This document shows, piece after piece, positions 24,226 through 32,635 of a DNA stretch of 33,501 nt. A model generated the notes under the pieces. It searched no databases. It saw only the letters and a program-made list of their open reading frames with translations, and was not told the DNA's origin. The translations under genes and the position numbers were made by a program. The DNA is from JAVBMC01 sp031552845 (lineage in GTDB: Bacteria; Verrucomicrobiota; Kiritimatiellia; RFP12; DVOR01), in NCBI GenBank assembly GCA_031552845.1, contig JAVBMC010000078.1, positions 1 to 33,501 of the forward strand, read 5' to 3'. Each line of letters starts with the position of its first letter. Position 1 is the first letter of the stretch.

Positions 24226-27200
24226 CTACTTCTTCTTGAAAAGGTTTTGCAATGCATCGCCGATCTTCTCCGGCTGCTGCAGGACATTTTTGATGAGGTT
24301 CTTGCCGATCTGTGTGATGACGTTCTGTGCATCCGAAAAGTTCACTTCGAGTGCATTCAGCGTGCCTTTGATTGGGATGCTGATGATGGTGCCTTTGGCA
24401 AATGGATAGAGCTGTGAGCCGACGATGGGTTCGCTCAAGCCGAAGGAGAGTTTGCTGTCGACCGTGTTATCTAGGCCGATTGAACCCTCGCACCGAAGCT
24501 CGGTGGCGACGATGCTGAAGACCATGGGGTCGGGATAGACGCGTCCATTACGGCAGGCTACGCGCATCTTGTGATGGGTAAAGCCGAGTGTTTTGTTGCC
24601 GAGCTTCATCAGGTCGCCCAGTTGCGTGAAGACGCCGCCGAGCGTGAAACCGAAGTTGAACAGTTCCAGCTGGGAATCGAAGGTCATGCCGGTTTTCAAC
24701 TCTTCGCCCAACGGTGTGCTGAACTGATTGAGCGTCAGCGAAGCAGTGCCGGTAGCCGAGCCGAGGTTCTTTAGCAAGGGATTGATGTAGGTGAGGATAT
24801 CGCTGGCGAACAACTGTGTGATACCAACATTGTCCAGCAGCTTGGTGCCGGCCGGGAAGGTTAACACCATAGGCGTGGTCGAAGCGGTGAGGGTGGGCGT
24901 GATGTTCATGCGTCCACCGTTGCACGCCGGGGCGTAAGTAATTTTCAACAGTCCTTTGTTGAGGTTGTAATGTAAATCGGCGGCACTGAGGTTGAGACCC
25001 GTGGCGGTGATGTTGCCGATGTAAATGGAACCTTCCGCTTTGCCGAGCGCCATGAACTCCTTGGGCGCGGGCATCAAGTTGCCGCCCAATGAGAAGGGTC
25101 GCATTTCAAAGCCGCTCATGGTAATTTTATCCTGCCCCTTGGCATGGAGCAGTTTAGTGACTTCGGCGAAGTTGATGCCGAGGTTACCCTTTAGCGCGGT
25201 TTCGCACGTGCTTGAAGGATTACGGATGGTGCCGGAGGCGGACATCTTTGCCAGCGTGCTGTTGAGCGTGCTGCTGTCAATGCGGATTGTTTTGCCTTGG
25301 TCAACGAACTGTAACGCGGTGTTGAATGATCCGTTCTTTTCGACGAAGACAACTTGATTGCTCTTGGAGAATTCGAAGCCGGTCAATGTGGCATCGAGTT
25401 GCAGTTTGTCTTGTTCGCCGGAAAACTTGGATGTCAGCGTGCCTTTGAACGTGGGGCGTCCCGGCGCAGCGCTCATGTCAAGTTGACCGAGGTTGAGAGT
25501 CGCAGTGCCGTTGCCTTTAACTTGCAAGGGCTCTTTTACAAAGGAGAGCGCCGGAATGTCGGCCGTGAACAGTTTGGACTTGCAGGCGGTGTCTTTCAGT
25601 TGCAGGGCGCCTGCTTTAAGGTCTACCGTGCCGGTGCTGTTCAGGCGGATATCATGCTCGATGAGTTGAATATCCTTGGTTGCGACTTTCAGTTGCTGGA
25701 GTGCGGAGGAGAGTTTGAATGAGGCCTTGTCGTTGATTTTCTCTGCTGTCACGTTGGCAATGATGTTGCCTTCGAAAGATTTGAACTTGCTCCAGACCTC
25801 AGCACTGACAAACGCACCGGCGGTCTTGCGGAGTGTCGGCAATGTCGACTTGAACGAGGCAGCGAAGCCTTTGAGGCTTTTATCTGCGAGAAGGAACTCT
25901 TGCCAAGTGGCCGTGCATTCGGAACCATCCCACGCGAGCTTCGCCTGTGCGTTCTCAACGCCGAGCAGTTTGGTTTCGTTGCTCAGCATCAGGTTGGTAT
26001 CAAAGGTAGCCGTGCCGTGATCCATGATAACGCGCTTGCCGGGTTTGAGTTCTGCAACGATGTCCTTGAATGAGCCTGCACTCTTCAGGCGGATATGTTG
26101 GGAGGACTCCATATAGGTGTCCAAATCCAAGCTTGCGCTGCCGTAGAGCGGAGGGAGGTTGGTAACGATCTTGCCGAAGTCGCGCGAAAATCTGGAGAGG
26201 TCAAGCGAGGCCTTAAGTGAGGCCTTTTCCATATTGCCTGAGCCGGTGATTTCAGCAAACGGGCTTTTGAAGGTCAGCGTCTCAATCTCGCTGGCGCCCA
26301 AACGCGCAGGACGGAGCAACGCCTTGAGATTCAGCGAGGGGGAGGGCGTCAATTTCAATGGCGTGTTGTTGACGCTAAGGGCGAGGTCGCTTGTGTTGGC
26401 CGTCAATGTCGTGGCGAGTTCCTCACGGGTGCCGGAGGCGTTGAGCTCCGCCGTTAAGGTGCCCTTTTGAACGACGAGTGCATCGCTAAGTTTGAGCAGG
26501 GGGCCGAAGTCGCGGGCGATAGCAGGCAGTGAAGCGCCGAGTTTGATTGCGGCGAGAATATTCTGTGGGTCACTGCGGACTGCGGCGGAGAGATTGGCCC
26601 AAGGCGAGGTGAGCTGCGCGCGCTGCACGATCAGGGTATCGTGTGTTTTCTGCACGCTGAAGTCCGCCGTGACATTGGCCGGGACACTCGGATGTGCGGC
26701 CGTTGGAGAGGAGATGAGGCTCAGCGTGTTGGCCGCGATGTTGCCTTCAGCAGTCAGATCATTGAAGGGGTTGCCGCTGAACTTGACGCTTCCATTGAAG
26801 ACGCCTGCGTGTATCCATTTATTTTGAGTGTAGTACTCAATCAACGGAACCAGTGCCGGAAGCTGTAAATTTTTAATGTTGATACTGCCTTCTATCTTGC
26901 CGCGTTGTTTATCATCGCCCAAGAAATCCATGAAGGAAGGTGTTTTTACGTTAAGGTCAATACGTCCGCCGCCGAGACTGCAATCCAGCTTAAAAGAATC
27001 CGGTGTTTTCTCTGTTGTTACAGCAATTTCAGAGTTGATTTGCTTGATAATGAATGAATCATTGTTCAATGATATCTCGCCATTCTTAACAAAAATCTGT
27101 GCTGTTAATGTCGAGATAAATATGACAGTAGGTTTTGCGGCATGATCTTCTGATGCAACCTGAACTGTCGGCGTGTATTGAGACGAGATTGTTTTTGTCT

Positions 27201-27639
27201 GTGAGATATTCTCTGCAGGCTTTTGCGGTGGTGGCAGTGCGCAGGAGATGTAAGGCGTGTCGAGAGTAATCTTGCCAAGGTTGACTTCTCCAATCGGAAG
27301 CAGGCTGAAGAGGCCGCGGTCGATAGTGATGGCGTCGATGTGTGCAATTGTTTGCTTGGTTCGGTCTCTGAAGTAGACGGTTTGAATCCGTTGCTGCGTA
27401 AACCAACCGAAGCTCCAGTTGTCGATTTTGAGTTCTACGTCAGCTCCGAGCTTGCTGTTAATGATGTTTAGAGCAAAGTTGCGCACGGGGGCAGTCGAGA
27501 GTATGAGCGGAAGGCACGCAATCAAGATGAAGGGAATGACAACTAACCAGATAAAAAGTTTGAGCAGGCAGCCGCCGTGGCGTTTGGGCTTGGGCGTATC
27601 TTCAGCGGACTCATCGTGGGATGTTTTTGTGAATTGCAT
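24226..27639 (-). CDS. AsmA-like envelope protein
   Basis: 1,137 residues. A short cytoplasmic tail precedes one transmembrane anchor (residues ~25-47: LLKLFIWLVVIPFILIACLP), after which the protein is periplasmic. The segment after the anchor (VRNFALNIINSKLGADVELKIDNWSFGW) is the typical start of AsmA/TamB-type proteins. The rest is repetitive beta-strand sequence rich in small and aliphatic residues, with an AsmA-like C-terminal region (GLDNTVDSKLSFGLSEPIVG ... FAKGTIISIPIKGTLNALEV). Proteins of this group form long beta-sheet grooves that move phospholipids between membranes, so a role in outer-membrane lipid supply is inferred. GGAGG (27647-27651) lies seven bases before the ATG. It is 39 bases downstream of the exonuclease and eight bases upstream of the zinc-ribbon gene. 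Confidence 0.8.
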   Translation of the reverse strand: MQFTKTSHDESAEDTPKPKRHGGCLLKLFIWLVVIPFILIACLPLILSTAPVRNFALNIINSKLGADVELKIDNWSFGWFTQQRIQTVYFRDRTKQTIAHIDAITIDRGLFSLLPIGEVNLGKITLDTPYISCALPPPQKPAENISQTKTISSQYTPTVQVASEDHAAKPTVIFISTLTAQIFVKNGEISLNNDSFIIKQINSEIAVTTEKTPDSFKLDCSLGGGRIDLNVKTPSFMDFLGDDKQRGKIEGSINIKNLQLPALVPLIEYYTQNKWIHAGVFNGSVKFSGNPFNDLTAEGNIAANTLSLISSPTAAHPSVPANVTADFSVQKTHDTLIVQRAQLTSPWANLSAAVRSDPQNILAAIKLGASLPAIARDFGPLLKLSDALVVQKGTLTAELNASGTREELATTLTANTSDLALSVNNTPLKLTPSPSLNLKALLRPARLGASEIETLTFKSPFAEITGSGNMEKASLKASLDLSRFSRDFGKIVTNLPPLYGSASLDLDTYMESSQHIRLKSAGSFKDIVAELKPGKRVIMDHGTATFDTNLMLSNETKLLGVENAQAKLAWDGSECTATWQEFLLADKSLKGFAASFKSTLPTLRKTAGAFVSAEVWSKFKSFEGNIIANVTAEKINDKASFKLSSALQQLKVATKDIQLIEHDIRLNSTGTVDLKAGALQLKDTACKSKLFTADIPALSFVKEPLQVKGNGTATLNLGQLDMSAAPGRPTFKGTLTSKFSGEQDKLQLDATLTGFEFSKSNQVVFVEKNGSFNTALQFVDQGKTIRIDSSTLNSTLAKMSASGTIRNPSSTCETALKGNLGINFAEVTKLLHAKGQDKITMSGFEMRPFSLGGNLMPAPKEFMALGKAEGSIYIGNITATGLNLSAADLHYNLNKGLLKITYAPACNGGRMNITPTLTASTTPMVLTFPAGTKLLDNVGITQLFASDILTYINPLLKNLGSATGTASLTLNQFSTPLGEELKTGMTFDSQLELFNFGFTLGGVFTQLGDLMKLGNKTLGFTHHKMRVACRNGRVYPDPMVFSIVATELRCEGSIGLDNTVDSKLSFGLSEPIVGSQLYPFAKGTIISIPIKGTLNALEVNFSDAQNVITQIGKNLIKNVLQQPEKIGDALQNLFKKK

Positions 27640-27678
27640 GTGCAGACCTCCGTGTCTGTGAGATTAAATTGCGGGAGA

Positions 27679-28527
27679 TTAACGCGCGGCTAAATCCTGA
27701 AGGCGCTCCCATTCTTCCAAGTAACGTTCCAAGAAGGCGGTCTCGGGCTGTTCGCACAGCTCCATTAACAGGTCCTTTAACAAATCCTCTTCCTCGGTAC
27801 ATTCTTCAGGAGTGAGCTTGCCGCCAAAGAGACAGAAGCGCAACCAAACCAAATACGTCGTCAACGCATCAAAGCAGTTATACTCGACGATCTTTTTCTG
27901 ATCGCCATCCGCCCACATCTTCCAGACGTCCTCGCCGTGCGCCTCAAACTTACCTGGAATGCCGGAGAGGACTGCCAGTTCGTTGAGCGAAGGTCCCTTG
28001 CTACCCCATCCGGAGACGATGTCCATCAAATCAATGTGCGCCTCGTTATCACGCGCGAAATAATCAACACCCTCCCACGGTTTCTCTGGGCGGTCACAGA
28101 ACGAAGGGCAGGGAATACCCAAGGTGATCGCGCGCTGGGTAAGAATGCGAACATCTGAGTTACGCGAATTAAAACCGACGAGCTGAGGTTTGTTTTTGCC
28201 GATGGCGTTGAGGAAGGTACCGATCACATCCTGCTCGGTTGCGGCGGGTAATTCACCCGGCTTCTTCGGCAACCACAGCAGCTTGAGTTTGATGCCATCC
28301 GGTGCTGTTTGACGGATGACGGCAGCGATTGAAACCACGCGGCACAGAATCATCTTTAAAAACGGTGTTGGGTCCTCCTCTGTTGCACCCCCGGCGGCCC
28401 ACATCACCTTCCAAACCTCTTCATCCGGCACATTGGCGCCCAAGTTGTACAACAAACGCCCGGCATGCGCATCCGGCAACCACTCACAGTCAAACGCCCA
28501 CACCTGCCGACCGATTGTTTTAAACAT
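27679..28527 (-). CDS. Predicted 3'-5' exonuclease, PolB-like DEDD type
   Basis: 282 residues. The three exonuclease motifs are visible: WAFDCEW (ExoI, Asp13 and Glu15), VGFNSRNSDVRIL (ExoII) and IVEYNCFDALTTYLVWLR (ExoIII). This arrangement matches the family of stand-alone proteins related to the proofreading domain of DNA polymerase B. The substrate is unknown; nucleic-acid 3'-end trimming or repair is inferred. AGGAG (28536-28540) precedes the ATG by eight bases. It heads the operon with the AsmA-like and zinc-ribbon genes, a combination with no obvious functional logic. Confidence 0.85.
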   Translation of the reverse strand: MFKTIGRQVWAFDCEWLPDAHAGRLLYNLGANVPDEEVWKVMWAAGGATEEDPTPFLKMILCRVVSIAAVIRQTAPDGIKLKLLWLPKKPGELPAATEQDVIGTFLNAIGKNKPQLVGFNSRNSDVRILTQRAITLGIPCPSFCDRPEKPWEGVDYFARDNEAHIDLMDIVSGWGSKGPSLNELAVLSGIPGKFEAHGEDVWKMWADGDQKKIVEYNCFDALTTYLVWLRFCLFGGKLTPEECTEEEDLLKDLLMELCEQPETAFLERYLEEWERLQDLAAR

Positions 28528-28557
28528 ACCAACTTCTCCTAAAAAACCGCCCTAATT

Positions 28558-28586
28558 TTATCATAAATCCTGATATAAAGAAACAA
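28558..28586 (-). promoter_or_regulatory. Possible promoter of the exonuclease-AsmA operon
   Basis: On the minus strand TTGTTT (28581-28586), 17-base spacer, TGATAA (28558-28563); TATGAT overlaps with a shorter spacer. The surrounding ~100 bases are AT-rich. The truB operon may also read through, as no terminator is seen in 28587-28652. Confidence 0.4.
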
Positions 28587-28652
28587 CAAATCAGAAATAA
28601 ATATGCTTGTTGCGGTATACTTAAAGAATGCTATGCATAAAAATTGTGTCTT

Positions 28653-29339
28653 CTAGCCGATGGGGATGATGTATTGGGCGATTTGTTCGCGGGGGGTGGC
28701 GAGGAGGGTGGCGAGGGGTTGGGCGTTTTGGATGGTGTAGGTGCCGGAGTGGGTGCGGCGGAGGGCTGTGAGGGTGGCACCGCAGCCGAGGTTGTGGCCG
28801 ATGTCGTGCGCGAGAGTGCGGACGTAGGTGCCTTTGCTACAGGTGACGGTAAAGCTGGCGTCGGGGAGGTTGATGTGGGTGAGTTCGAAGCGGGTGATGG
28901 TGATGGTGCGGGGTTCGCGGGGGATGTCTTCTCCACGGCGGGCGGCTTTATAGAGGCGTTGGCCGTTGATCTTGATGGCGCTGACCATGGGGGGGATTTG
29001 TTGGGTGGTGCCGGTGAGGGAGGTGACTTGGGCTTGGATGTCGGCGGGGGTGATGTGCTGCCAGGGAGCTTGGGTGAGGATGTCGCCGTCGAGGTCTTGG
29101 GAGTCGGTTGTGATGCCGAGGCGGAGGGTGCCGAGGTAGGTTTTGTCGCCGCCCATGACGGCGTCGGAGAGTTTGGTGCCGCGGCCGAGGAGGATGACGA
29201 GGAGTCCGGTGGCGGAGGGGTCGAGGGTGCCGCCGTGGCCGATCTTGCGCATTTGGAGGTGGCCGCGGAGTTTGGCGACGACGTCGTGGGAGGTCCAGCC
29301 GGCGGGTTTGTCGACGAGGAGGAGGCCGTTGTAGTCCAT
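28653..29339 (-). CDS. truB: tRNA pseudouridine-55 synthase
   Basis: 228 residues; isomerises U55 in the T-loop of tRNAs. The N-terminus GLLLVDKPAGWTSHDVV and GHGGTLDPSATGLL, with catalytic Asp40, are diagnostic, followed by KTYLGTLRLGITTDSQDLDG and CSKGTYVRTLAHDIG. It ends soon after the catalytic domain and lacks the C-terminal PUA-like extension of longer TruB proteins (about 300 residues in E. coli). The ATG is one base after the eboE stop, so it is the last gene of the tightly coupled ebo-type operon. In many bacteria truB lies with rbfA and infB; here it does not. Confidence 0.95.
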   Translation of the reverse strand: MDYNGLLLVDKPAGWTSHDVVAKLRGHLQMRKIGHGGTLDPSATGLLVILLGRGTKLSDAVMGGDKTYLGTLRLGITTDSQDLDGDILTQAPWQHITPADIQAQVTSLTGTTQQIPPMVSAIKINGQRLYKAARRGEDIPREPRTITITRFELTHINLPDASFTVTCSKGTYVRTLAHDIGHNLGCGATLTALRRTHSGTYTIQNAQPLATLLATPREQIAQYIIPIG

Positions 29340-29340
29340 A

Positions 29341-30381
29341 TTAGCGGGCGGGGTTGAGGAGTTGTTGGGCGGCTTCGTATTCGCGGGCGATGCTTTCGAC
29401 GATGTCGTCGCTGCGCAGGTGCGGGGGGACGGCGGAGAAGGTGTAGGTCTCGATTTCGACGGGGAGGCGGGTGCCGCGGATGAGTGCGCCGAGCTCGGCG
29501 GGGAGGGGGGCGGCGTAGAGGGGGATGTGGAAGTGGGTGCGGATTTCGCCTTGGAGTTTGGGGAGGATGGCGGGGGTGAGGTCGGGGTAGCGGGTGATGG
29601 TGCCGTTATCGGCGCGGGTGCGGGTTTGGTGGAGCCAGACAGGGTCGATGAAGGGTTGGATGTCGGCGGGGTTGCGGGTGGAGAGGGCGGCGCTGAGTTG
29701 GACTTTGCCGATGGGAATGTTGGCGCGGAGAAGACGGCGGAGGCTTTCGGCGGGGTCTTCGAACTGGACATAGTGGTGGCAGGTGTCGAAGCAGATGCCA
29801 AGGCGGCGGATGGAGGAGAGGGGTTGGAAGAAGGCGAGGACTTCGTCAATGGTTTCGAGCGCGCAGTCGGGTTCGGGTTCGAGCGCGAGGATGATGTCGC
29901 GGCGGATGTAGGCGGCGCATTCGGTGAGGTTGTCGATGGCTTTGGCGGCTTGTTTGATGTCGAGGGGTTTGTAGCCGAGGGGGAGAGTGCTGATGGAGCC
30001 TTGCTTGCGCTGTGGGAGGAGTTCTTGGAGGATGTCGATGGTGCGTTTGGTGTAGTCGACGCGGAGGCGTTCGGACCAGTCGGGAGAGTAGACGGTTTCT
30101 TTGACGGTGCGGTTGTGGAAGGCGCCGTAGGGGAAGGCGTTGATGGTCCAGACGTAGAGGTTGTTGTCGGCGAGGTAAGTCTTGAAGCCGCGCAGGGGTG
30201 CGGGGCCGCGGGTGAGGGCTTGGGCGGCTTGGTCGCTGAGGCGCAGGCCGAGGCCGAATGGCTGGTCTTCGCGCTTGAGGCGTTTGCGCAGGCGTGGGAT
30301 GTGGGTTTGCAATGCGTCCATGACATCAGCGAGGGTTTCGCCGGGGTGGACGTTCATGCAGTAGGTGAGCTCGTTGTTCAT
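29341..30381 (-). CDS. eboE: EboE-type TIM-barrel protein
   Basis: 346 residues. The start LTYCMNVHPGETLADVM, then FGLGLRLSDQAAQAL, WTINAFPYGAFHNRTVKETV, DWSERLRVDYT and GSISTLPLGYK match the EboE 'metabolite traffic' family as I remember it: a xylose-isomerase-like TIM barrel. Putative metal or substrate residues include the Glu in LALEPEPDC and the His pair in CFDTCHHYVQF. EboE belongs to the ebo cluster, implicated in moving secondary-metabolite precursors to the periplasm (scytonemin in cyanobacteria); the exact reaction is unknown. ATGA overlap with eboD upstream and a one-base gap to truB downstream. Very C-rich at third codon positions. Confidence 0.8.
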   Translation of the reverse strand: MNNELTYCMNVHPGETLADVMDALQTHIPRLRKRLKREDQPFGLGLRLSDQAAQALTRGPAPLRGFKTYLADNNLYVWTINAFPYGAFHNRTVKETVYSPDWSERLRVDYTKRTIDILQELLPQRKQGSISTLPLGYKPLDIKQAAKAIDNLTECAAYIRRDIILALEPEPDCALETIDEVLAFFQPLSSIRRLGICFDTCHHYVQFEDPAESLRRLLRANIPIGKVQLSAALSTRNPADIQPFIDPVWLHQTRTRADNGTITRYPDLTPAILPKLQGEIRTHFHIPLYAAPLPAELGALIRGTRLPVEIETYTFSAVPPHLRSDDIVESIAREYEAAQQLLNPAR

Positions 30382-31508
30382 GGCTGGCTTTGGATGAGGC
30401 GGAGCATGAGGGCGGAGTCGATGGTGTTGACTTCGAGGCGTTGGCCGATGCCGTTGGGGAGGGTGATGGTGAGGCGGCCACCGAGGTGTTCGCGGAAGTC
30501 TTCAAGGCCTTGGAGGGTGTCGGCATTGAGGTGGGGCGAGCTGATGGGGAGATTGCACGCTTGGAGCGCGTCGAGGATGCGTTGCGCTTCGTCTTGTGTG
30601 AGCAGGCCTTGTTCCTGTGCGTAACGGGTGTCGAGGGCGATGCCGATGGCGACGGCTTGGCCGTGGCCGAGGGTGTAGCCGGATTGGATCTCGAGCTTGT
30701 GCGCGGCCCAGTGGCCGAAGTCGAGCGGGCGCGCGGAGCCGAACTCAAAGGGGTCGCCGCCTGTGCGGATGTGTTCAAGGTGGAGCTCGGCGCAACGGCG
30801 GACGACTTGTTCGATGGCAGTTTGGTCGCGTTGCCGTAATGCGGGGCCGAGGGCTTCGAGCTGTGCGAAGAAGGGAGCGTCTTTGATGATGGCGACTTTG
30901 AAGGCTTCGGCGAGTCCGCCGAACCAGTATTTGTCGGGGAGGGTGGGGAGGAAGGCGTAGTCGTTGCAGACGGCGTAGGGGGGGGCGAAGGTGCCGACGA
31001 AGTTCTTCATGCCGTGTTCGTCCATGCCGTTCTTGACGCCGATGCCTGCATCGTTTTGGGCGAGGACGGTGGTGGGGATGCGTACGAGGCGCATGCCGCG
31101 ATGGACGAGTGCGGCCGCGAAGCCGGTGCCGTCGAGCATGCTGCCGCCGCCGATGGCGAGGATGTAGCTTTGGCGGCAGAGGCGGGAGTCGCCGATGGTG
31201 TACATGATCTTCTGGATTTGTCCCCAGCCGCGTTTGGAGGCTTCACCGCCGGGGACGATCTGGGGCGGGAGGAGGAGGTTGAAGGCGTCGGCTTGGGCGG
31301 TGAACCACGCGGTGATGTCGGCTATGAGCGTGGGGTGGGCAAGGGCGGCACCGTCGTCGACAAAGGCGAGGACTTTGGCGGGCTGGCCTTCGACAGGCGG
31401 GGGGAGGAGTTCACGCAGGGTGGCGTTGCCGGGGGCGAAGAGGTGGTGGCCGAACCAGACGGGGTAGGTGTAGGGGACGGTGAATTGTTGTTGGATGATG
31501 TTGTTCAT
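30378..31508 (-). CDS. eboD: EboD-type 3-dehydroquinate synthase homologue
   Basis: 376 residues, NAD-dependent AroB-like fold. The dinucleotide-binding region is ILAIGGGSMLDGTGFAAAL, then RIPTTVLAQNDAGIGVKNG and KNFVGTFAPPYAVCNDY. Metal ligands expected for dehydroquinate synthases are present: Glu in GGLAEAFKVA, His in DFGHWAAHKLE and His in GYTLGHGQA. The NDAGIGVKNG and PLDFGHWAAHKLE wording is that of EboD rather than housekeeping AroB, whose equivalent is NxGHTxGHA. The substrate is therefore probably not DAHP; some cyclitol or sugar phosphate is inferred. The start at 31508 overlaps the upstream stop by four bases (ATGA), and a longer in-frame extension is rejected. Confidence 0.82.
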   Translation of the reverse strand: MNNIIQQQFTVPYTYPVWFGHHLFAPGNATLRELLPPPVEGQPAKVLAFVDDGAALAHPTLIADITAWFTAQADAFNLLLPPQIVPGGEASKRGWGQIQKIMYTIGDSRLCRQSYILAIGGGSMLDGTGFAAALVHRGMRLVRIPTTVLAQNDAGIGVKNGMDEHGMKNFVGTFAPPYAVCNDYAFLPTLPDKYWFGGLAEAFKVAIIKDAPFFAQLEALGPALRQRDQTAIEQVVRRCAELHLEHIRTGGDPFEFGSARPLDFGHWAAHKLEIQSGYTLGHGQAVAIGIALDTRYAQEQGLLTQDEAQRILDALQACNLPISSPHLNADTLQGLEDFREHLGGRLTITLPNGIGQRLEVNTIDSALMLRLIQSQP

Positions 31509-32635
31509 GCGTTGATCCAATCGCGGACTTGGCCGGCGAGTTCGAGAAGTGTGTCGGCTTGGGCGTGGAAGCCGTTGACAGCGGCGTAGGCGGCGGGTGG
31601 AGTGTTGCTGCCGTGGGTGCCGCGGATGCGTTCGGGCTTGCGGTTGAAGAGGAAGAGTTCGGCGGGGTCGTAGCCGGGTTTGTTGTGGATGTCGATGTGG
31701 CCGGCGTAGTCGGGGGCTTCGTAGGGGGCGTACCACCAGGGGTAGGCGAACCAGCTGCCTTCGGGTGCGAGGTAGAGGCCGTCGGCGGTTTGGTAAGGCG
31801 CGAGCGGAGTGTCGGGCGGGATGTCGCCGATGATGCGGCAGACGGCGTGGTCGACCATCGCAAAGGCTTGGCTGTTGTGGAAGTCGGGGTAGAGCATGCC
31901 GTTGACGCTGCGGGTTTGGAGCAGGCCGAGCTTGCGCAGGATGCGGTTGGGGTAGATGACGTCGCTGGCGGGGGTGATGGCATAGTCGCCGAAGACGAGC
32001 ATGGGGTAACCAAGGCCGCGCAGGGTGGTGAGATGCTCGAGAATTTGGCGCAGGCCTTTGGGGTCGGTGCCTTTGCGCTGAAGGTCGTAGTCGAGCGTGG
32101 GGAGGTACGTCAAACAGAGGTCGGGCTGGTGCTGGCGGATGAGGTTGGCGGTGACGTTGACGATCCAGCGGGTGGAGGCGTCGCTGGCGAGCGGGCCCCA
32201 GTAGCGGTGGAGGGGAAAGGTGCCTTGGATGAGCGTGGCGGGCTTGCAGGCGCAGGCTTTGATGAGCGAGCCGTGGTGTTTGTGGATAGGCGCGGGGGAG
32301 ATGATGTAGTCGGCGGCTTCGCCGAGGCTTTGCTGCCAGCAGACGATGGCGACGGTTTTGCCTTTGGCGCGCATGGGTTCCCAGATGCGCGTGCCGCGCA
32401 CGAGGCGGGAGGATTGTTCCCAGTAGAAGGGGCGGTTGAGTTCGGGACTGTAGACGCCGTTGAGCTGCATGCCGTGTTCGGCAGGGGCGAGTGCGGTGCG
32501 GAAGCTGCCTTGCACCGGGCAGGTGAGTGCAGGGTAGACCGTCTGCATCGGCATGAAGTTGAATGCCGTGAGCTGGCGCGCGAGTCCGTGGCTGAGACCC
32601 GCGACTTGGACGACGAGGAGTTTGTGGTGGTTCAC
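31505..32635 (-). CDS. eboF: Alkaline-phosphatase-fold phosphodiesterase of the ebo cluster
   Basis: 376 residues, related to type I phosphodiesterase/nucleotide pyrophosphatases. GTG at 32635 is chosen as start because it overlaps the upstream stop as GTGA, exactly like the other junctions of this operon, and the protein then begins at the first beta strand (KLLVVQVAGLSHGL). The nucleophile region is YPALTCPVQGSF (Thr38). Further family blocks are GVYSPELNRPFYWEQSSRLV, RYWGPLASDASTRWI, LTYLPTLDYDLQRKG, GDYAITPASDVIYPNRILR and FAMVDHAVCRI. The first metal-binding Asp of the superfamily is replaced by Gln10. Whether that is normal in this subfamily I cannot say. The symbol follows the usual naming of the sixth ebo gene and is less certain than eboD/eboE. 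Confidence 0.72.
   Translation of the reverse strand: MNHHKLLVVQVAGLSHGLARQLTAFNFMPMQTVYPALTCPVQGSFRTALAPAEHGMQLNGVYSPELNRPFYWEQSSRLVRGTRIWEPMRAKGKTVAIVCWQQSLGEAADYIISPAPIHKHHGSLIKACACKPATLIQGTFPLHRYWGPLASDASTRWIVNVTANLIRQHQPDLCLTYLPTLDYDLQRKGTDPKGLRQILEHLTTLRGLGYPMLVFGDYAITPASDVIYPNRILRKLGLLQTRSVNGMLYPDFHNSQAFAMVDHAVCRIIGDIPPDTPLAPYQTADGLYLAPEGSWFAYPWWYAPYEAPDYAGHIDIHNKPGYDPAELFLFNRKPERIRGTHGSNTPPAAYAAVNGFHAQADTLLELAGQVRDWINA

Noticed and set aside
28653..30326. Very long minus-strand frame of 557 codons, Ser/Pro/Thr-rich in its first half
   Set aside because: The N-terminal 300 residues are an out-of-frame reading of eboE in C-rich DNA; only the last 228 residues are TruB, which has its own start at 29339.
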